A stretch of DNA of 64,000 nt from Enterobacteriaceae bacterium RIT693. GTDB lineage: Bacteria; Pseudomonadota; Gammaproteobacteria; Enterobacterales; Enterobacteriaceae. Both the position numbers and the translations under genes were made by a program. The DNA is taken from assembly GCA_009668225.1 (NCBI GenBank), contig WJYK01000008.1, positions 124,001 through 188,000 on the forward strand, written 5' to 3'. The first letter of the stretch is position 1, and every line of letters starts with the position of its first letter. Of the stretch, positions 26,461-36,682 are shown piece after piece. The notes beneath the pieces are model-generated. The model searched no databases and was not told the DNA's origin. It worked only from the letters and a program-made list of their open reading frames with translations.

Positions 26461-27927
26461 ATGGACACCATTGCCACCGCTTCACTCCCGGATACCGTTC
26501 AGTTGCCAGGCTACGACCGTAATGCGCTTAAAACGCGCATCGTGCATTTTGGCTTTGGCGCTTTCCATCGCGCACATCAGGCGCTGCTTACCGATCGGGT
26601 TCTTAACAAGCTGGGCGGCGACTGGGGGATCTGCGAGATCAGCCTGTTCAACGGCGATAAGCTAATGCGCGATCTGCGGCAGCAGGATCATCTTTTTACG
26701 GTACTGGAAAAAGGCGCGGCAGGAAATCAGGCGTTGGTGATTGGCGCCGTGAGAGAGTGCCTGAACGCGAAGCTGGACGGCATGGAGGCCATCATAGAGA
26801 AGTTTTGCGAGCCGCAGGTGGCTATCGTTTCTCTGACCGTTACCGAAAAAGGCTACTGCATCGATCCGGCAAGCGGCACGCTCGATACCGGGAACGAGCG
26901 AATCATTCACGATCTGGCCTCACCTCAGGAGCCTCACTCGGTGCCCGGGATCCTTGTCGAAGCATTGAGCCGCCGCCGCGAGCGTGGGCTGCGCCCGTTT
27001 ACGGTCTTATCCTGCGACAATATTCCCAATAACGGGCATTTGGTTCGTCAGGCCGTGCTGGGCATGGCCGCCAAACGAAGCACGGTGCTGGAAGAATGGA
27101 TTGTTAAAGAGGTCACTTTCCCGAGCACTATGGTTGACCGCATTGTTCCGGCGGCGACGGAGGCGTCGCTGCAAGAGATAGCTGACCTGCTGGGCGTAAA
27201 AGACCCCTGCGCCATTGCCGCTGAGCCGTTTATTCAGTGGGTAATAGAAGATGACTTCGTGGCCGGCCGCCCCGAATGGGAAACCGTGGGCGTGGAAATG
27301 GTTGAAGACGTCATGCCCTTTGAACAAATGAAGCTGCGTATGCTTAACGGCAGCCATTCGTTTCTGGCTTATCTCGGCTACCTTGCCGGCTACCATCATA
27401 TTAATGATTGCATGGCCGACGAACACTTTGCCCGTGCCGCACGGCAGCTGATGCTGCAGGAGCAGGCCGTGACGCTAAATATTCGCGGCGTCGATCTGCA
27501 TCAGTACGCCACAAACCTGCTGGAGCGGTTCGCAAACCCGGCGCTGAAGCACCGCACCTGGCAAATCGCTATGGACGGCAGCCAGAAGCTGCCCCAGCGC
27601 TGGTTAGAAGGCGTACGCTGGCACCTGGAAAATAATGATAGTTGGCCGTGCCTCGCGTTAGGTATCGCGGGCTGGATGCGCTACGTAAGCGGTGTGGACG
27701 GGCAAGGCCACGCGATTGATGTACGCGACCCGTTAGTGGAAAAAATCCAGGCGCTGGTTAACGGCAGCAGCGAAAACCAACGCGTAATAGCCCTGCTCAG
27801 CCTGAGTGAAATCTTTGGTCACGATCTGCCTTCAACCGCCAGGTTTGTCGACGAAGTCCAGCGGGCGTGGCAACAGCTCACGCAAAACGGTGCCCGCCGG
27901 GCGGTAGAAAACCTGCTCGCAGGTTAA
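26461..27927 (+). CDS. yeiQ: YeiQ, mannitol-dehydrogenase-family oxidoreductase
   Basis: A 488-residue NAD(P)-dependent polyol/hexuronate dehydrogenase-family protein, identical in length to E. coli YeiQ and related to UxuB fructuronate reductase. The N-terminal nucleotide-binding part has IVHFGFGAFHRAHQALLTD; the catalytic part has FTVLSCDNIPNNG and KLRMLNGSHSFLAYLGYLAG with the conserved Lys-x-x-x-x-Asn-x-x-His motif. The physiological substrate is unknown. It is preceded by an AT-rich 160-bp promoter region and precedes yeiR by 151 bp on the same strand. Confidence 0.93.
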   Translation: MDTIATASLPDTVQLPGYDRNALKTRIVHFGFGAFHRAHQALLTDRVLNKLGGDWGICEISLFNGDKLMRDLRQQDHLFTVLEKGAAGNQALVIGAVRECLNAKLDGMEAIIEKFCEPQVAIVSLTVTEKGYCIDPASGTLDTGNERIIHDLASPQEPHSVPGILVEALSRRRERGLRPFTVLSCDNIPNNGHLVRQAVLGMAAKRSTVLEEWIVKEVTFPSTMVDRIVPAATEASLQEIADLLGVKDPCAIAAEPFIQWVIEDDFVAGRPEWETVGVEMVEDVMPFEQMKLRMLNGSHSFLAYLGYLAGYHHINDCMADEHFARAARQLMLQEQAVTLNIRGVDLHQYATNLLERFANPALKHRTWQIAMDGSQKLPQRWLEGVRWHLENNDSWPCLALGIAGWMRYVSGVDGQGHAIDVRDPLVEKIQALVNGSSENQRVIALLSLSEIFGHDLPSTARFVDEVQRAWQQLTQNGARRAVENLLAG

Positions 27928-28078
27928 CAATCTATGCGCTTAACGCGGTTTTACCCGGCAGCAAACCGTGTTAGGGCTTCTCTTTTGGACGGGTTGTGGT
28001 CAGGATAGTCAGCGTAAATAATTAGCAATGACTGACTGATTAACGTGGTTTACAGGCAGTGAACTACCCGGAGTACCC

Positions 28079-29056
28079 GTGACAAAGACAAATTTAATTA
28101 CCGGCTTCCTGGGGAGCGGCAAAACCACCACCATTCTGCACCTGCTGGCGAATAAACCCGCCGATGAAAAGTGGGCGGTGCTGGTGAACGAGTTTGGCGA
28201 GATTGGCATTGACGGCGCACTGCTGGCCGACAGCGGCGCCCTGCTCAAAGAGATCCCCGGCGGCTGCATGTGCTGCGTCAACGGCCTGCCGATGCAGGTC
28301 GGACTGAATACGTTGCTGCGCCAGGGCAAACCTGACCGGTTATTGATTGAGCCCACCGGCCTCGGCCATCCAAAGCAAATCCTCGATATGCTCTCCGCCG
28401 ACGTGTATCAGCCGTGGATCGATCTGCGAGCGACCCTTTGCCTGCTGGATCCCCGACAGCTCCTGAATGAGAACGCCCTGAATAATGACAACTTCCGCGA
28501 CCAATTAGCCGCGGCGGATATCATTGTGGCCAACAAACAGGATCGCGCCACGCCAGAAAGTCAGGCCGCGTTAGCGCACTGGCATTTGGCGCACGGAGAT
28601 GGCCGGGAATGGGTTCATGCGGAAAAAGGCGCGATCGGCGTTGAGCTGCTGGACAGGCCAAGGCTGAACCAACGAGCGCTTCCAGCCAGTGCCGAACATC
28701 AGCATGGACAGGGAGCGGCACGTGGCCTGGCCGCGCTCAGTCTTCCTGAACATCAGCGCTGGCGCCGCAGCGTTAACAGCGGACAGGGGTATCACGCCTG
28801 CGGTTGGGTTTTCGATGAGGAAACAGTGTTCGACACTATTGGGCTGCTGGAATGGGCGCGTCTCGCCCCCGTTGAACGCGTTAAAGGCGTACTGCGTATT
28901 CCCGAAGGACTGGTGCGCATCAATCGCCAGGGCAATGACCTGCATATTGAAACGCAATCCTCACCGCCGCCGGATAGCCGCATAGAATTGATACACCCGG
29001 AGAAGCCCGACTGGAACGCTTTGCAATCCAGCCTGTTGAGCTTACGTTTAAGTTAG
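28079..29056 (+). CDS. yeiR: YeiR, COG0523-family zinc-binding GTPase
   Basis: A 325-residue G3E P-loop GTPase; E. coli YeiR (328) binds zinc and is thought to aid metal allocation under zinc limitation or chelation. Walker A GFLGSGKT at 9-16, the COG0523 metal motif GGCMCCVNG with Cys63, Cys65 and Cys66, the switch-II-like EPTGLGHP, the guanine-specificity NKQD, and a His cluster EHQHGQG in the linker before the C-terminal CobW domain. The start is GTG 28079, supported by alignment to the E. coli N-terminus MTKTNLITGFLG. Confidence 0.94.
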   Translation: MTKTNLITGFLGSGKTTTILHLLANKPADEKWAVLVNEFGEIGIDGALLADSGALLKEIPGGCMCCVNGLPMQVGLNTLLRQGKPDRLLIEPTGLGHPKQILDMLSADVYQPWIDLRATLCLLDPRQLLNENALNNDNFRDQLAAADIIVANKQDRATPESQAALAHWHLAHGDGREWVHAEKGAIGVELLDRPRLNQRALPASAEHQHGQGAARGLAALSLPEHQRWRRSVNSGQGYHACGWVFDEETVFDTIGLLEWARLAPVERVKGVLRIPEGLVRINRQGNDLHIETQSSPPPDSRIELIHPEKPDWNALQSSLLSLRLS

Positions 29057-29101
29057 CACGTCTACCTTTGCGCCCCCGTAACGAGATTTAGAAGCTATAT
29101 A

Positions 29102-29806
29102 ATGACTAATCGCCTCCCTCTAATCCTGCTGCTGAACGCACTGGGCATTGCCCTGTTCTTTAGCTGGTATCTGCCCGAGAACCATGGATTTTGGTTCAAC
29201 ATTGACGCCACGCTGTTCCACTTCTTTAATAATGAACTGGTCAAGAGCCCGACTTTTTTAACGCTGATAGCGGTCACCAATAACCGCGCTTTTGACGGTA
29301 TTTCGCTGCTGGCTATGGGCGCTCTGTTCTCCTGGTTCTGGCTACATGAAGACGGCGCTGGCCGACGCCGCCTGGTGCTGATGGGCATCGTGATGCTGCT
29401 TTGCGCCGTGGTGATCAACCAGCTGGGCCACCTGATCCCGGTGGTTCACGTCAGCCCGACGCTGTTTTTCACCGATATCCATCGCGTCAGCGAACTGCTG
29501 CATTTCCCGACGAAAGATGCCTCCCGCGATAGCTTTCCCGGCGATCATGGCCTGATGCTGCTCATCTTCACCGGTTTTATGCTGCGCTATTTTGGCAGGT
29601 GCGCGTTTTTGATCGCGGCAGTTATCTTCGTTATCTTCTCCTCACCAAGAATAATGATTGGCGCACATTGGTTTACCGATGTCTACGTTGGCTCGGTTTC
29701 TATTGCCCTCGTTGGCCTGCCGTGGGTGCTTTTAACCCCCATCAGTGACCGGTTAATTTCTATACTGAACCGTACCGTGCCGGGTAAATATAAAGCTCAG
29801 CGCTAA
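29102..29806 (+). CDS. lpxT: Lipid A 1-diphosphate synthase LpxT
   Basis: LpxT transfers phosphate from undecaprenyl pyrophosphate to the 1-position of lipid A at the periplasmic face of the inner membrane, recycling undecaprenyl phosphate. The 234 residues match E. coli LpxT (YeiU). The PAP2 catalytic motifs are present: HFPTKDASRDSFPGDHG (Ser-Phe-Pro-Gly-Asp-His) and RIMIGAHWFTDVYVG. About six transmembrane segments. It follows yeiR by 45 bp and is closed by a terminator. Confidence 0.95.
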   Translation: MTNRLPLILLLNALGIALFFSWYLPENHGFWFNIDATLFHFFNNELVKSPTFLTLIAVTNNRAFDGISLLAMGALFSWFWLHEDGAGRRRLVLMGIVMLLCAVVINQLGHLIPVVHVSPTLFFTDIHRVSELLHFPTKDASRDSFPGDHGLMLLIFTGFMLRYFGRCAFLIAAVIFVIFSSPRIMIGAHWFTDVYVGSVSIALVGLPWVLLTPISDRLISILNRTVPGKYKAQR

Positions 29807-29831
29807 TGGCTAATAAGGTATGACGATTGCC

Positions 29832-29870
29832 AATAAGCAGGGCCCTGCCTCAGGACCTGCTTATTTTTTC
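29832..29870 (+). terminator. Terminator of lpxT
   Basis: AATAAGCAGG (29832-29841) pairs perfectly with CCTGCTTATT (29856-29865), followed by a T6 run. Confidence 0.93.
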
Positions 29871-30226
29871 AGCACCATGACAGTAAGATGAATATTTACG
29901 CATAGTAAATTCTCTTCAAATTGAATGACCTGGCGATAAAAACAGCAACATCGCCGATCATTTGTTCGAAATAACCTTTCGCGACGAAACATCACAATTT
30001 CTTATAAAAATAAGAATAAAAACGCTCGCATAGCCCGGTTTTATCGGGTAGTCTCGGGAAAGTTTGCTCTGCGGCTGATCTATTTGTGCTGTGAATAAAA
30101 GTGTGCGATGTTCCACATTTTTGTGCATGAATAATTGTCTCGTGGCTTTTAGGTAATTAGTCTCGTCACGTTGGTATTTTTGTATAACGAATTATTCGTT
30201 AAGGACATCAAGGGAAAACAAACAAA
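29871..30226 (+). promoter_or_regulatory. mepS upstream region
   Basis: An AT-rich 356-bp non-coding stretch holding the mepS promoter and a long leader. CCCGGTTTTATCGGG near 30040 is a small hairpin, and TAACGAAT (30185-30192) with ATTCGTTA (30194-30201) is a perfect 8-bp palindrome 26 bp before the start codon. No reading frame of note. Confidence 0.5.
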
Positions 30227-30793
30227 ATGGTCAAATCTCAGCCTATTTTGAGATATATCTTGCGGGCTATCCCCGCGATTGCGGTAGCAGTTATGCTTTC
30301 CGCCTGTAGTTCGACTAACACAGCAAATATGCATTCTGAGACGCATGCAGTCGGTGAAAAAGATGGTTTTTTACTGCAAGCCTCTCAGGATGAATTCGAA
30401 GAGATGGTTCGTAACGTTGACGTTAAGTCACGCATTATGGATCAATACGCGAGCTGGAAAGGTGTACGCTACCGCCTTGGCGGCAGCAGCAGGGCTGGCA
30501 TTGATTGTTCTGCTTTCGTGCAGCGCACCTTCCAAGAGCAGTTTGGCTTAACGCTGCCTCGTTCTACTTCTGAGCAGCAGGAAACGGGTAAATCGGTGTC
30601 GCGCAGTAAATTACGCACCGGCGATTTAGTTCTGTTTCGTGCAGGCTCAACCGGGCGTCATGTTGGCATCTACATTGGCAATAACCAATTTGTACATGCC
30701 TCTACAAGCAGTGGCGTAGTGATCTCCAGTATGGATGAACCTTACTGGAAGAAGCGCTACAACGAAGCACGCAGAGTGCTAAGCCGCAGCTAA
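30227..30793 (+). CDS. mepS: Murein DD-endopeptidase MepS (Spr)
   Basis: MepS is an outer-membrane lipoprotein that cuts D-Ala-mDAP cross-links so new peptidoglycan can be inserted; in E. coli its level is set by NlpI-Prc proteolysis. The 188 residues match. The lipobox LSAC places the lipidated Cys at 27. The NlpC/P60 catalytic residues are Cys94 in GIDCSAF, His145 in GRHVGIYIG and His157 in FVHAST, which equal mature positions 68, 119 and 131 in E. coli. ATG 30227. Confidence 0.98.
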   Translation: MVKSQPILRYILRAIPAIAVAVMLSACSSTNTANMHSETHAVGEKDGFLLQASQDEFEEMVRNVDVKSRIMDQYASWKGVRYRLGGSSRAGIDCSAFVQRTFQEQFGLTLPRSTSEQQETGKSVSRSKLRTGDLVLFRAGSTGRHVGIYIGNNQFVHASTSSGVVISSMDEPYWKKRYNEARRVLSRS

Positions 30794-30865
30794 CGCCGTA
30801 GCCAGACACGTTTTGTTGAGGGTTATTCCCTTGGCCTTTCAGCAAAACCGCCAACGTGATAAAAG

Positions 30866-30888
30866 CGCTGCCTATGCAGCGTTTTTTT
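30866..30888 (+). terminator. Terminator of mepS
   Basis: CGCTGC (30866-30871), loop CTAT, GCAGCG (30876-30881), followed by a T7 run. Confidence 0.92.
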
Positions 30889-31046
30889 ATGTCTTAAATT
30901 CAGAAGGTTAGCTTTTTACCCGACAATTGAAACATCGAATAGTCACCAGACGAAACAAAGTAAACAATTTCCTGGTTATGGGTTATAGTCAGAAAAAATC
31001 ATAAAACAAACGATGATTCGCTTGCCCCTGCGGGACTCATACATCC

Positions 31047-32627
31047 ATGTCTTATAAGAACATTTTTTCGCGCTACTTTAGCACGCCAAAACAGATAGTC
31101 ACCTTCAGCCTTCTGATTGGGCTGATTGCCGCATTATTTGTGGGTGGGCTAACCAGCCTGGCACTTCATTCCAAGCGTGAGTCCGCTTATAACCTTCTCG
31201 TTCGCGACATCAGTAACTACCTCGATACCTTTTTTAAAGAACTCCACGCCACGGCCGATGGCATTCAACCTTTAACCATGAACGAATGCGAAAGAGTCAG
31301 CGGCGAGCTAACTTCCCGCGCGGCGTTTAATCCCAACGTGCGGGCCTTTTTACTGGTGCGTAACGGTATCGCCTACTGCTCTTCCGCCACCGGCGACATG
31401 GAACTGTCGATGGATGCACTGGAACCCGAGCTGAACATTAATAAAACTATCGATCTGGCTATCATGAACGGCACGCCGATGATGCCGGGCAGGCCGGTGA
31501 TTGCCGCCTGGTTTCTGAATCCCCTGGCTTCCGGACGTGGCGTGTTTACCACGCTTAATGTCAACCTCACGCCGTACCTGGTCTTCACCTCGAGGCAGCA
31601 GGACATCAGTTCGATGGCGCTGGTAGTAGGCAACAAAGCGCTGACGTCCTATTCCCAGGACGTGATTAATGTTGATGAGCTCCCCCCTTCTCCCACTCGA
31701 ATTTCCATCCTTAGCGGCTACCCAATCAAACTTTATATCTATGGTACCCCCTGGCCGATAGAGGATATCCAGCTGGCGATCCTTGCTGGATTGTTATTCG
31801 GTCTGCTAAGCACCGCGCTTTGCGCCTACTTCCTTTCGGTGAAAGTGCGTGCCGGCAAGGAGATCCTGACCGGTATCAAGCGGGGGCAATTCTTTGTGGT
31901 TTACCAACCCGTTGTCGATTCCGAAGCCCTGCAGATGCGTGGAATAGAAGTGTTGATGCGCTGGGAACATCCAACAGCAGGCATGATACCGCCCGACGCG
32001 TTTATTGGCTTTGCCGAAGCCCAGCAGCTGATTGTTCCGCTGACGCGCCATCTGTTTGAACTCATCGCCAGAGATGCACCCACGCTGCAAAACGTCTTAC
32101 CTGCCGGAGCCAAGCTTGGCGTTAATCTTGCCCCCAGCCATCTTCACTCGCCAACGTTTAAGCACGATATTCAGGCTTTTGCCGCCTCTCTGCCGCCGCA
32201 CCATTTCCAGCTGGTTTTCGAAATAACCGAGCGCGATATGCTGAAAGAAAAGGAGGCGATGGGCATCTTCGCCTGGCTGCATGAGCAAGGGTTTGAAATT
32301 GCGGTTGATGACTTCGGCACCGGCCACAGCGCGCTGATTTATCTGGAACGTTTTACTCTGGATTACCTGAAAATCGATCGAGGCTTCGTCAACTCCATAG
32401 GAATGGAAACGGTAACGGCTCCGGTGCTGGACGCCGTGCTGACGCTTGCCCAGCGCCTGAACATGAACACCGTAGCAGAGGGCGTAGAAACGCCGGAACA
32501 GGCAAAATGGCTTATCGAGCGCGGCTGCAACTTCCTGCAGGGCTATTACTTCAGCCGCCCGCTTACCCTAAGCCAGCTGGTCAGCTGGAACCCGTCGCAT
32601 ACGCTTTATGATGAACTGAAAGACTGA
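31047..32627 (+). CDS. pdeN: Cyclic-di-GMP phosphodiesterase PdeN (Rtn)
   Basis: A 526-residue inner-membrane enzyme that hydrolyses c-di-GMP. A transmembrane segment at about 18-40 and another near 240-265 flank a periplasmic CSS-motif sensor domain (NGIAYCSSATGD), whose redox-sensitive cysteines control stability in E. coli homologues. The cytoplasmic EAL domain (about 275-515) retains catalytic signatures: IEVLMRW (EAL equivalent EVL), GVNLAPSHL, FEITERDM, VDDFGTGHSAL, LKIDRGFV, AEGVETPEQ and QGYYFSRP, so it should be active. ATG 31047. Monocistronic between mepS and yejA. Confidence 0.95.
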   Translation: MSYKNIFSRYFSTPKQIVTFSLLIGLIAALFVGGLTSLALHSKRESAYNLLVRDISNYLDTFFKELHATADGIQPLTMNECERVSGELTSRAAFNPNVRAFLLVRNGIAYCSSATGDMELSMDALEPELNINKTIDLAIMNGTPMMPGRPVIAAWFLNPLASGRGVFTTLNVNLTPYLVFTSRQQDISSMALVVGNKALTSYSQDVINVDELPPSPTRISILSGYPIKLYIYGTPWPIEDIQLAILAGLLFGLLSTALCAYFLSVKVRAGKEILTGIKRGQFFVVYQPVVDSEALQMRGIEVLMRWEHPTAGMIPPDAFIGFAEAQQLIVPLTRHLFELIARDAPTLQNVLPAGAKLGVNLAPSHLHSPTFKHDIQAFAASLPPHHFQLVFEITERDMLKEKEAMGIFAWLHEQGFEIAVDDFGTGHSALIYLERFTLDYLKIDRGFVNSIGMETVTAPVLDAVLTLAQRLNMNTVAEGVETPEQAKWLIERGCNFLQGYYFSRPLTLSQLVSWNPSHTLYDELKD

Positions 32628-32735
32628 CAGACATTGCACAATCTTCACCGGCTAACTTATGATTAACCATCATGGGCTTACCGGGCGCGTGAGAGCTACG
32701 CCTGCACTATCCCATCCACCGGGCAAGGAATGAAG

Positions 32736-34550
32736 ATGACGAAAGCTGTACGTGTACTGATGCTGCTTTGCCTGAGCGCATTATCCCAGGCGCCACACGC
32801 CGCTGAGATAAACGAAAGCTACGCCTTTGCCGTGCTGGGCGACCCCAAATATGCCGTCAACTTTACCCAGTTTGATTACGTCAACCCGGCCGCCCCGAAA
32901 GGCGGAGACATAACGCTTTCGGCGATTGGCACCTTCGATAACTTCAACCGCTTTGCCATGCGCGGCAATCCCGGCATCCGCACCGATGCGCTTTACGACA
33001 CGCTGTTTACTACCTCCGATGATGAACCCGGCAGTTATTACCCGCTGATTGCCGAGATGGCCCGCTATCCGTCCAATTTTTCCTGGGCTGAAGTCTCAAT
33101 CAATCCACGCGCCCGTTACCAGGACGGTAGCCCGATTACCGCGCAGGACGTCGCGTTCACCTTCAATAAATTCATGACCGAAGGCGTGCCGCAGTTCCGG
33201 CTGATATACAAAGGGGCGACGGTACGAGCGATTGCTCCGCTGACCGTGCGCATCGAGCTTGCCACGCCGAGCAAAGACAGAATGCTGGGCTTGTTCTCGC
33301 TGCCTGTATTCCCGGAAAAGTTCTGGAAAGATCACAAACTAAGCGACCCACTTTCTTCCCCTCCGCCTTCCAGCGGACCGTACAAAGTCACCGACTGGAA
33401 GATGGGGCAGTACATCACCTGGTCTCGAGTCCGTGACTATTGGGCGGCAAATTTGCCCGTGAACCGGGGGCGCTGGAATTTTAATACCATCCGCTACGAC
33501 TACTACCTGGATGACGATGTTGCATTTGAGGCCTTCAAGGCCGGCGCTTTTGATTTTCGCAGCGAAGTTTCTGCCAAAAACTGGGCCACGCGCTATACCG
33601 GCAAAAACTTCAGCAACCATTACATCGTAAAAGATGAGCAGAAAAACGAATCCGCACAGGATGCCCGCTGGCTGGCATTTAATATCCAGCGCCCCATCTT
33701 CTCCGACCGCCGGGTGCGGGAAGCCATCAGCCTGGCATTTGATTTTGAATGGATGAACAAGGCGCTGTTTTATGGCGCATATAGTCGGGCAAACAGCTAC
33801 TTCCAGAATACCGAATACGCCGCACGCGGCTATCCGGACGCCGACGAACTGATGCTGCTGGCGCCGATGAAAAAAGATCTCCCGCCGGAGGTCTTCACCG
33901 CAATCTACAACCCGCCTAAATCAGACGGCCGTGGGTTTGACCGGGATAACCTGCTTAAGGCGCTCAGCCTGCTTAAAGAAGCAGGTTGGGCGTTAAAAGA
34001 CCAGAAGCTGGTGAATGTGAGCACCGGCAAGCCATTTGTTTTTGAACTGTTGGCCGGTACGGCAGGCAATACGCAGTGGATCCTCCCCTTCCAGCGCAAC
34101 TTGCAGCGCCTGGGCATTACCATGAATATCCGACAGGTAGATAACTCGCAGCTCTCAAGCCGCCTGCGCAGCCGCGATTACGATATGATGCCGCGGGTCT
34201 ACAGCGCGATGCCATACCCAAGCCCGGATTTGCAAATCATCTGGGCGTCGGAGTACATCAACTCAACCTATAACGCGCCCGGCGTGCAAAGCCCGGTGAT
34301 CGACAAGCTTATCGACATGATTATCGCCAACCAGGGTGACAAGAAAAAACTGCTGCCGCTGGGCCGTGCCCTTGACCGCGTGTTAACCTGGAACAACTAC
34401 ATGCTGCCGATGTGGTATATGTCGGCAGACCGCATGGCGTGGTGGGATAAATTTTCTCGCCCGGCTATCCATCCGGTCTACAACATTGGCTTTGACAACT
34501 GGTGGTACGACGTCAACAAGGCGGCGAAACTGCCTGCCGACAGGCGATAG
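32736..34550 (+). CDS. yejA: YejA, periplasmic peptide-binding protein
   Basis: The solute-binding component (family 5, DppA/OppA type) of the YejABEF peptide importer, which brings in microcin C and formylated or antimicrobial peptides. The signal peptide is [20 protein letters not shown] to about residue 22. The mature domain carries [32 protein letters not shown] and [16 protein letters not shown]. Start choice: ATG 32736 has AAGGA six bases upstream and gives 604 residues, the E. coli length; ATG 32730 directly abuts that AAGGA. First gene of yejABEF. Confidence 0.95.
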   Translation: MTKAVRVLMLLCLSALSQAPHAAEINESYAFAVLGDPKYAVNFTQFDYVNPAAPKGGDITLSAIGTFDNFNRFAMRGNPGIRTDALYDTLFTTSDDEPGSYYPLIAEMARYPSNFSWAEVSINPRARYQDGSPITAQDVAFTFNKFMTEGVPQFRLIYKGATVRAIAPLTVRIELATPSKDRMLGLFSLPVFPEKFWKDHKLSDPLSSPPPSSGPYKVTDWKMGQYITWSRVRDYWAANLPVNRGRWNFNTIRYDYYLDDDVAFEAFKAGAFDFRSEVSAKNWATRYTGKNFSNHYIVKDEQKNESAQDARWLAFNIQRPIFSDRRVREAISLAFDFEWMNKALFYGAYSRANSYFQNTEYAARGYPDADELMLLAPMKKDLPPEVFTAIYNPPKSDGRGFDRDNLLKALSLLKEAGWALKDQKLVNVSTGKPFVFELLAGTAGNTQWILPFQRNLQRLGITMNIRQVDNSQLSSRLRSRDYDMMPRVYSAMPYPSPDLQIIWASEYINSTYNAPGVQSPVIDKLIDMIIANQGDKKKLLPLGRALDRVLTWNNYMLPMWYMSADRMAWWDKFSRPAIHPVYNIGFDNWWYDVNKAAKLPADRR

Positions 34551-34560
34551 GAGAAGAGAC

Positions 34561-35658
34561 GTGGGCGCTTATATTCTGCGGCGTTTGCTGCTCATCATTC
34601 CCACTCTGTGGGCGATCATTACGATTAACTTTTTTATCGTGCAAATCGCCCCTGGTGGCCCCGTAGACCAGGCGATTGCGGCAATACAGATGGGGTACAG
34701 TAGCGGGATACCGGGCGTGGGTAACGACGCGATGGGCAGTGGCCATGCGCGAACCGGCGTAGGCGATGCCACCAGCAGCCAGTACCGGGGCGCCCGCGGT
34801 CTTGATCCGGAAGTCATCGCGGATATCGTTCATCGTTATGGGTTCGACAAGCCGCTGCACGAGCGTTATTTCAACATGCTCAGCGACTATTTACGCTTCG
34901 ACTTTGGCGATAGCCTGTTTCGCAGTTCCTCTGTCATTAAACTGATTAAAGACAGCCTGCCCGTCTCCCTCTCTATCGGTCTGTGGAGCACGCTGATTAT
35001 CTATCTGGTGTCGATTCCCCTTGGGATCCGCAAGGCGGTGAGGAACGGCAGCAGCTTTGATATCTGGAGCAGCATTTTCATTATTATCGGCTACGCCATT
35101 CCGGCGTTTTTGTTTGCCATCCTGCTGATTGTACTGTTTGCCGGCGGGACTTATCTCGACTGGTTCCCGCTACGGGGACTAACGTCAGCCAATTTTGACG
35201 CCCTGCCCTGGTACAGCAAAATCACCGATTATCTGTGGCACATCGCGCTACCTGTGCTGGCGACGGTTATCGGCGGCTTCGCCACGCTGACCATGCTGAC
35301 GAAAAACGCCTTTCTCGATGAGATCCGCAAGCAATACGTTGTCACCGCGCGAGCTAAAGGGTTGGATGAGAAAAAGATCCTCTATCGCCACGTCTTTCGC
35401 AACGCGATGCTGCTGGTCATTGCCGGGTTCCCGGCGACCTTTATCAGCATGTTTTTCACCGGATCATTGCTTATCGAAGTTATGTTTTCGTTAAATGGGC
35501 TGGGTCTGCTCGGCTACGAAGCCACCCTTTCGCGCGACTACCCGGTAATTTTTGGCACGCTTTACATTTTTAGTCTGATCGGCCTGCTAACCAACATCAT
35601 CAGCGATGTCACCTACACGCTGGTCGATCCCCGCATTGATTTTGAGGGCCGAGGATGA
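34561..35658 (+). CDS. yejB: YejB, peptide ABC importer permease
   Basis: A 365-residue DppB-type permease. The membrane part carries [20 protein letters not shown] at the N-terminus and the EAA loop [20 protein letters not shown]. Residues about 40-75 ([12 protein letters not shown] and [10 protein letters not shown]) form a long variable periplasmic insertion also found in E. coli YejB. The start is a GTG at 34561 preceded by GGAGAAGAGAC. It overlaps yejE by 4 bp. Confidence 0.96.
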   Translation: MGAYILRRLLLIIPTLWAIITINFFIVQIAPGGPVDQAIAAIQMGYSSGIPGVGNDAMGSGHARTGVGDATSSQYRGARGLDPEVIADIVHRYGFDKPLHERYFNMLSDYLRFDFGDSLFRSSSVIKLIKDSLPVSLSIGLWSTLIIYLVSIPLGIRKAVRNGSSFDIWSSIFIIIGYAIPAFLFAILLIVLFAGGTYLDWFPLRGLTSANFDALPWYSKITDYLWHIALPVLATVIGGFATLTMLTKNAFLDEIRKQYVVTARAKGLDEKKILYRHVFRNAMLLVIAGFPATFISMFFTGSLLIEVMFSLNGLGLLGYEATLSRDYPVIFGTLYIFSLIGLLTNIISDVTYTLVDPRIDFEGRG

Positions 35659-36680
35659 GCCGACTAAGCCCGGTAAACCAGGCGCGTTGGGCGCGTTTTC
35701 ATCAAAACCGTCGCGGCTACTGGTCGCTGTGGATCTTTGCCGTTATTTTTATTTTGAGCCTGGGTTCGGAGCTGATCGCCAACGACCGCCCGCTGGTGGT
35801 GCACTACGAGGGCAAACTCTGGTTCCCGTTCGTGAAAAACTACAGCGAGAGTGATTTTGGCGGCCCGCTTGCCACCCCGGCCGACTACCAGGATCCGTGG
35901 CTCACTGAACGCCTGAATGAAAAAGGCTGGATCCTCTGGGCGCCGATCCGCTTTAGCAGCAACACCATCAACTACGCCAGCAACGTGCCTTTTCCTTCGC
36001 CGCCCAGCGCACAAAACTGGCTTGGCACCGACGCCAACGGCAGCGATGTGCTGGCGAGGATCCTCTACGGGACGCGTATTTCCGTGCTCTTCGGCCTGTT
36101 GCTGACCTTTTTCTCCAGCATGATTGGCGTGCTGGCCGGGGCGGTACAGGGCTATTACGGCGGACGCATCGACCTGTGGGGGCAGCGCTTGATTGAAGTC
36201 TGGTCGGGGATGCCGACGCTATTTTTGATCATCATGCTGTCGAGCGTGGTGCAGCCCGGCTTCTGGTGGCTGCTGGGCATCACCGTATTATTTGGCTGGA
36301 TGGGGCTGGTCGGCGTCGTGCGGGCCGAGTTTTTGCGCACCCGCAACTTCGACTATATTCGCGCAGCAAAAGCAATGGGCGTCGGCGACTGGTCAATCAT
36401 GACCCGCCATATGCTACCTAACGCCATGGTAGCCACCCTGACCTTCCTGCCCTTTATTCTGTGCGCGTCGATAACGACCCTGACCTCACTAGACTTCCTC
36501 GGCTTTGGCCTGCCGCTGGGCTCGCCGTCGCTGGGTGAACTGGTACTGCAGGGGAAAAACAACCTGCAGGCGCCATGGTTGGGTATTTCCGCCTTTCTAT
36601 CTCTGGCTATGTTGCTCTCCCTGTTAATTTTTATTGGCGAAGCGGTCCGTGACGCCTTTGATCCTTCTAAGGCGCGCTGA
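35655..36680 (+). CDS. yejE: YejE, peptide ABC importer permease
   Basis: A 341-residue DppC-type permease matching E. coli YejE. It has [20 protein letters not shown] as first membrane segment, [20 protein letters not shown], characteristic of OppC/DppC proteins, and the EAA loop [23 protein letters not shown] 35655 overlaps the yejB stop (ATGA). With YejB it forms the channel of the importer. Confidence 0.96.
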   Translation: MSRLSPVNQARWARFHQNRRGYWSLWIFAVIFILSLGSELIANDRPLVVHYEGKLWFPFVKNYSESDFGGPLATPADYQDPWLTERLNEKGWILWAPIRFSSNTINYASNVPFPSPPSAQNWLGTDANGSDVLARILYGTRISVLFGLLLTFFSSMIGVLAGAVQGYYGGRIDLWGQRLIEVWSGMPTLFLIIMLSSVVQPGFWWLLGITVLFGWMGLVGVVRAEFLRTRNFDYIRAAKAMGVGDWSIMTRHMLPNAMVATLTFLPFILCASITTLTSLDFLGFGLPLGSPSLGELVLQGKNNLQAPWLGISAFLSLAMLLSLLIFIGEAVRDAFDPSKAR

Positions 36681-36682
36681 CC

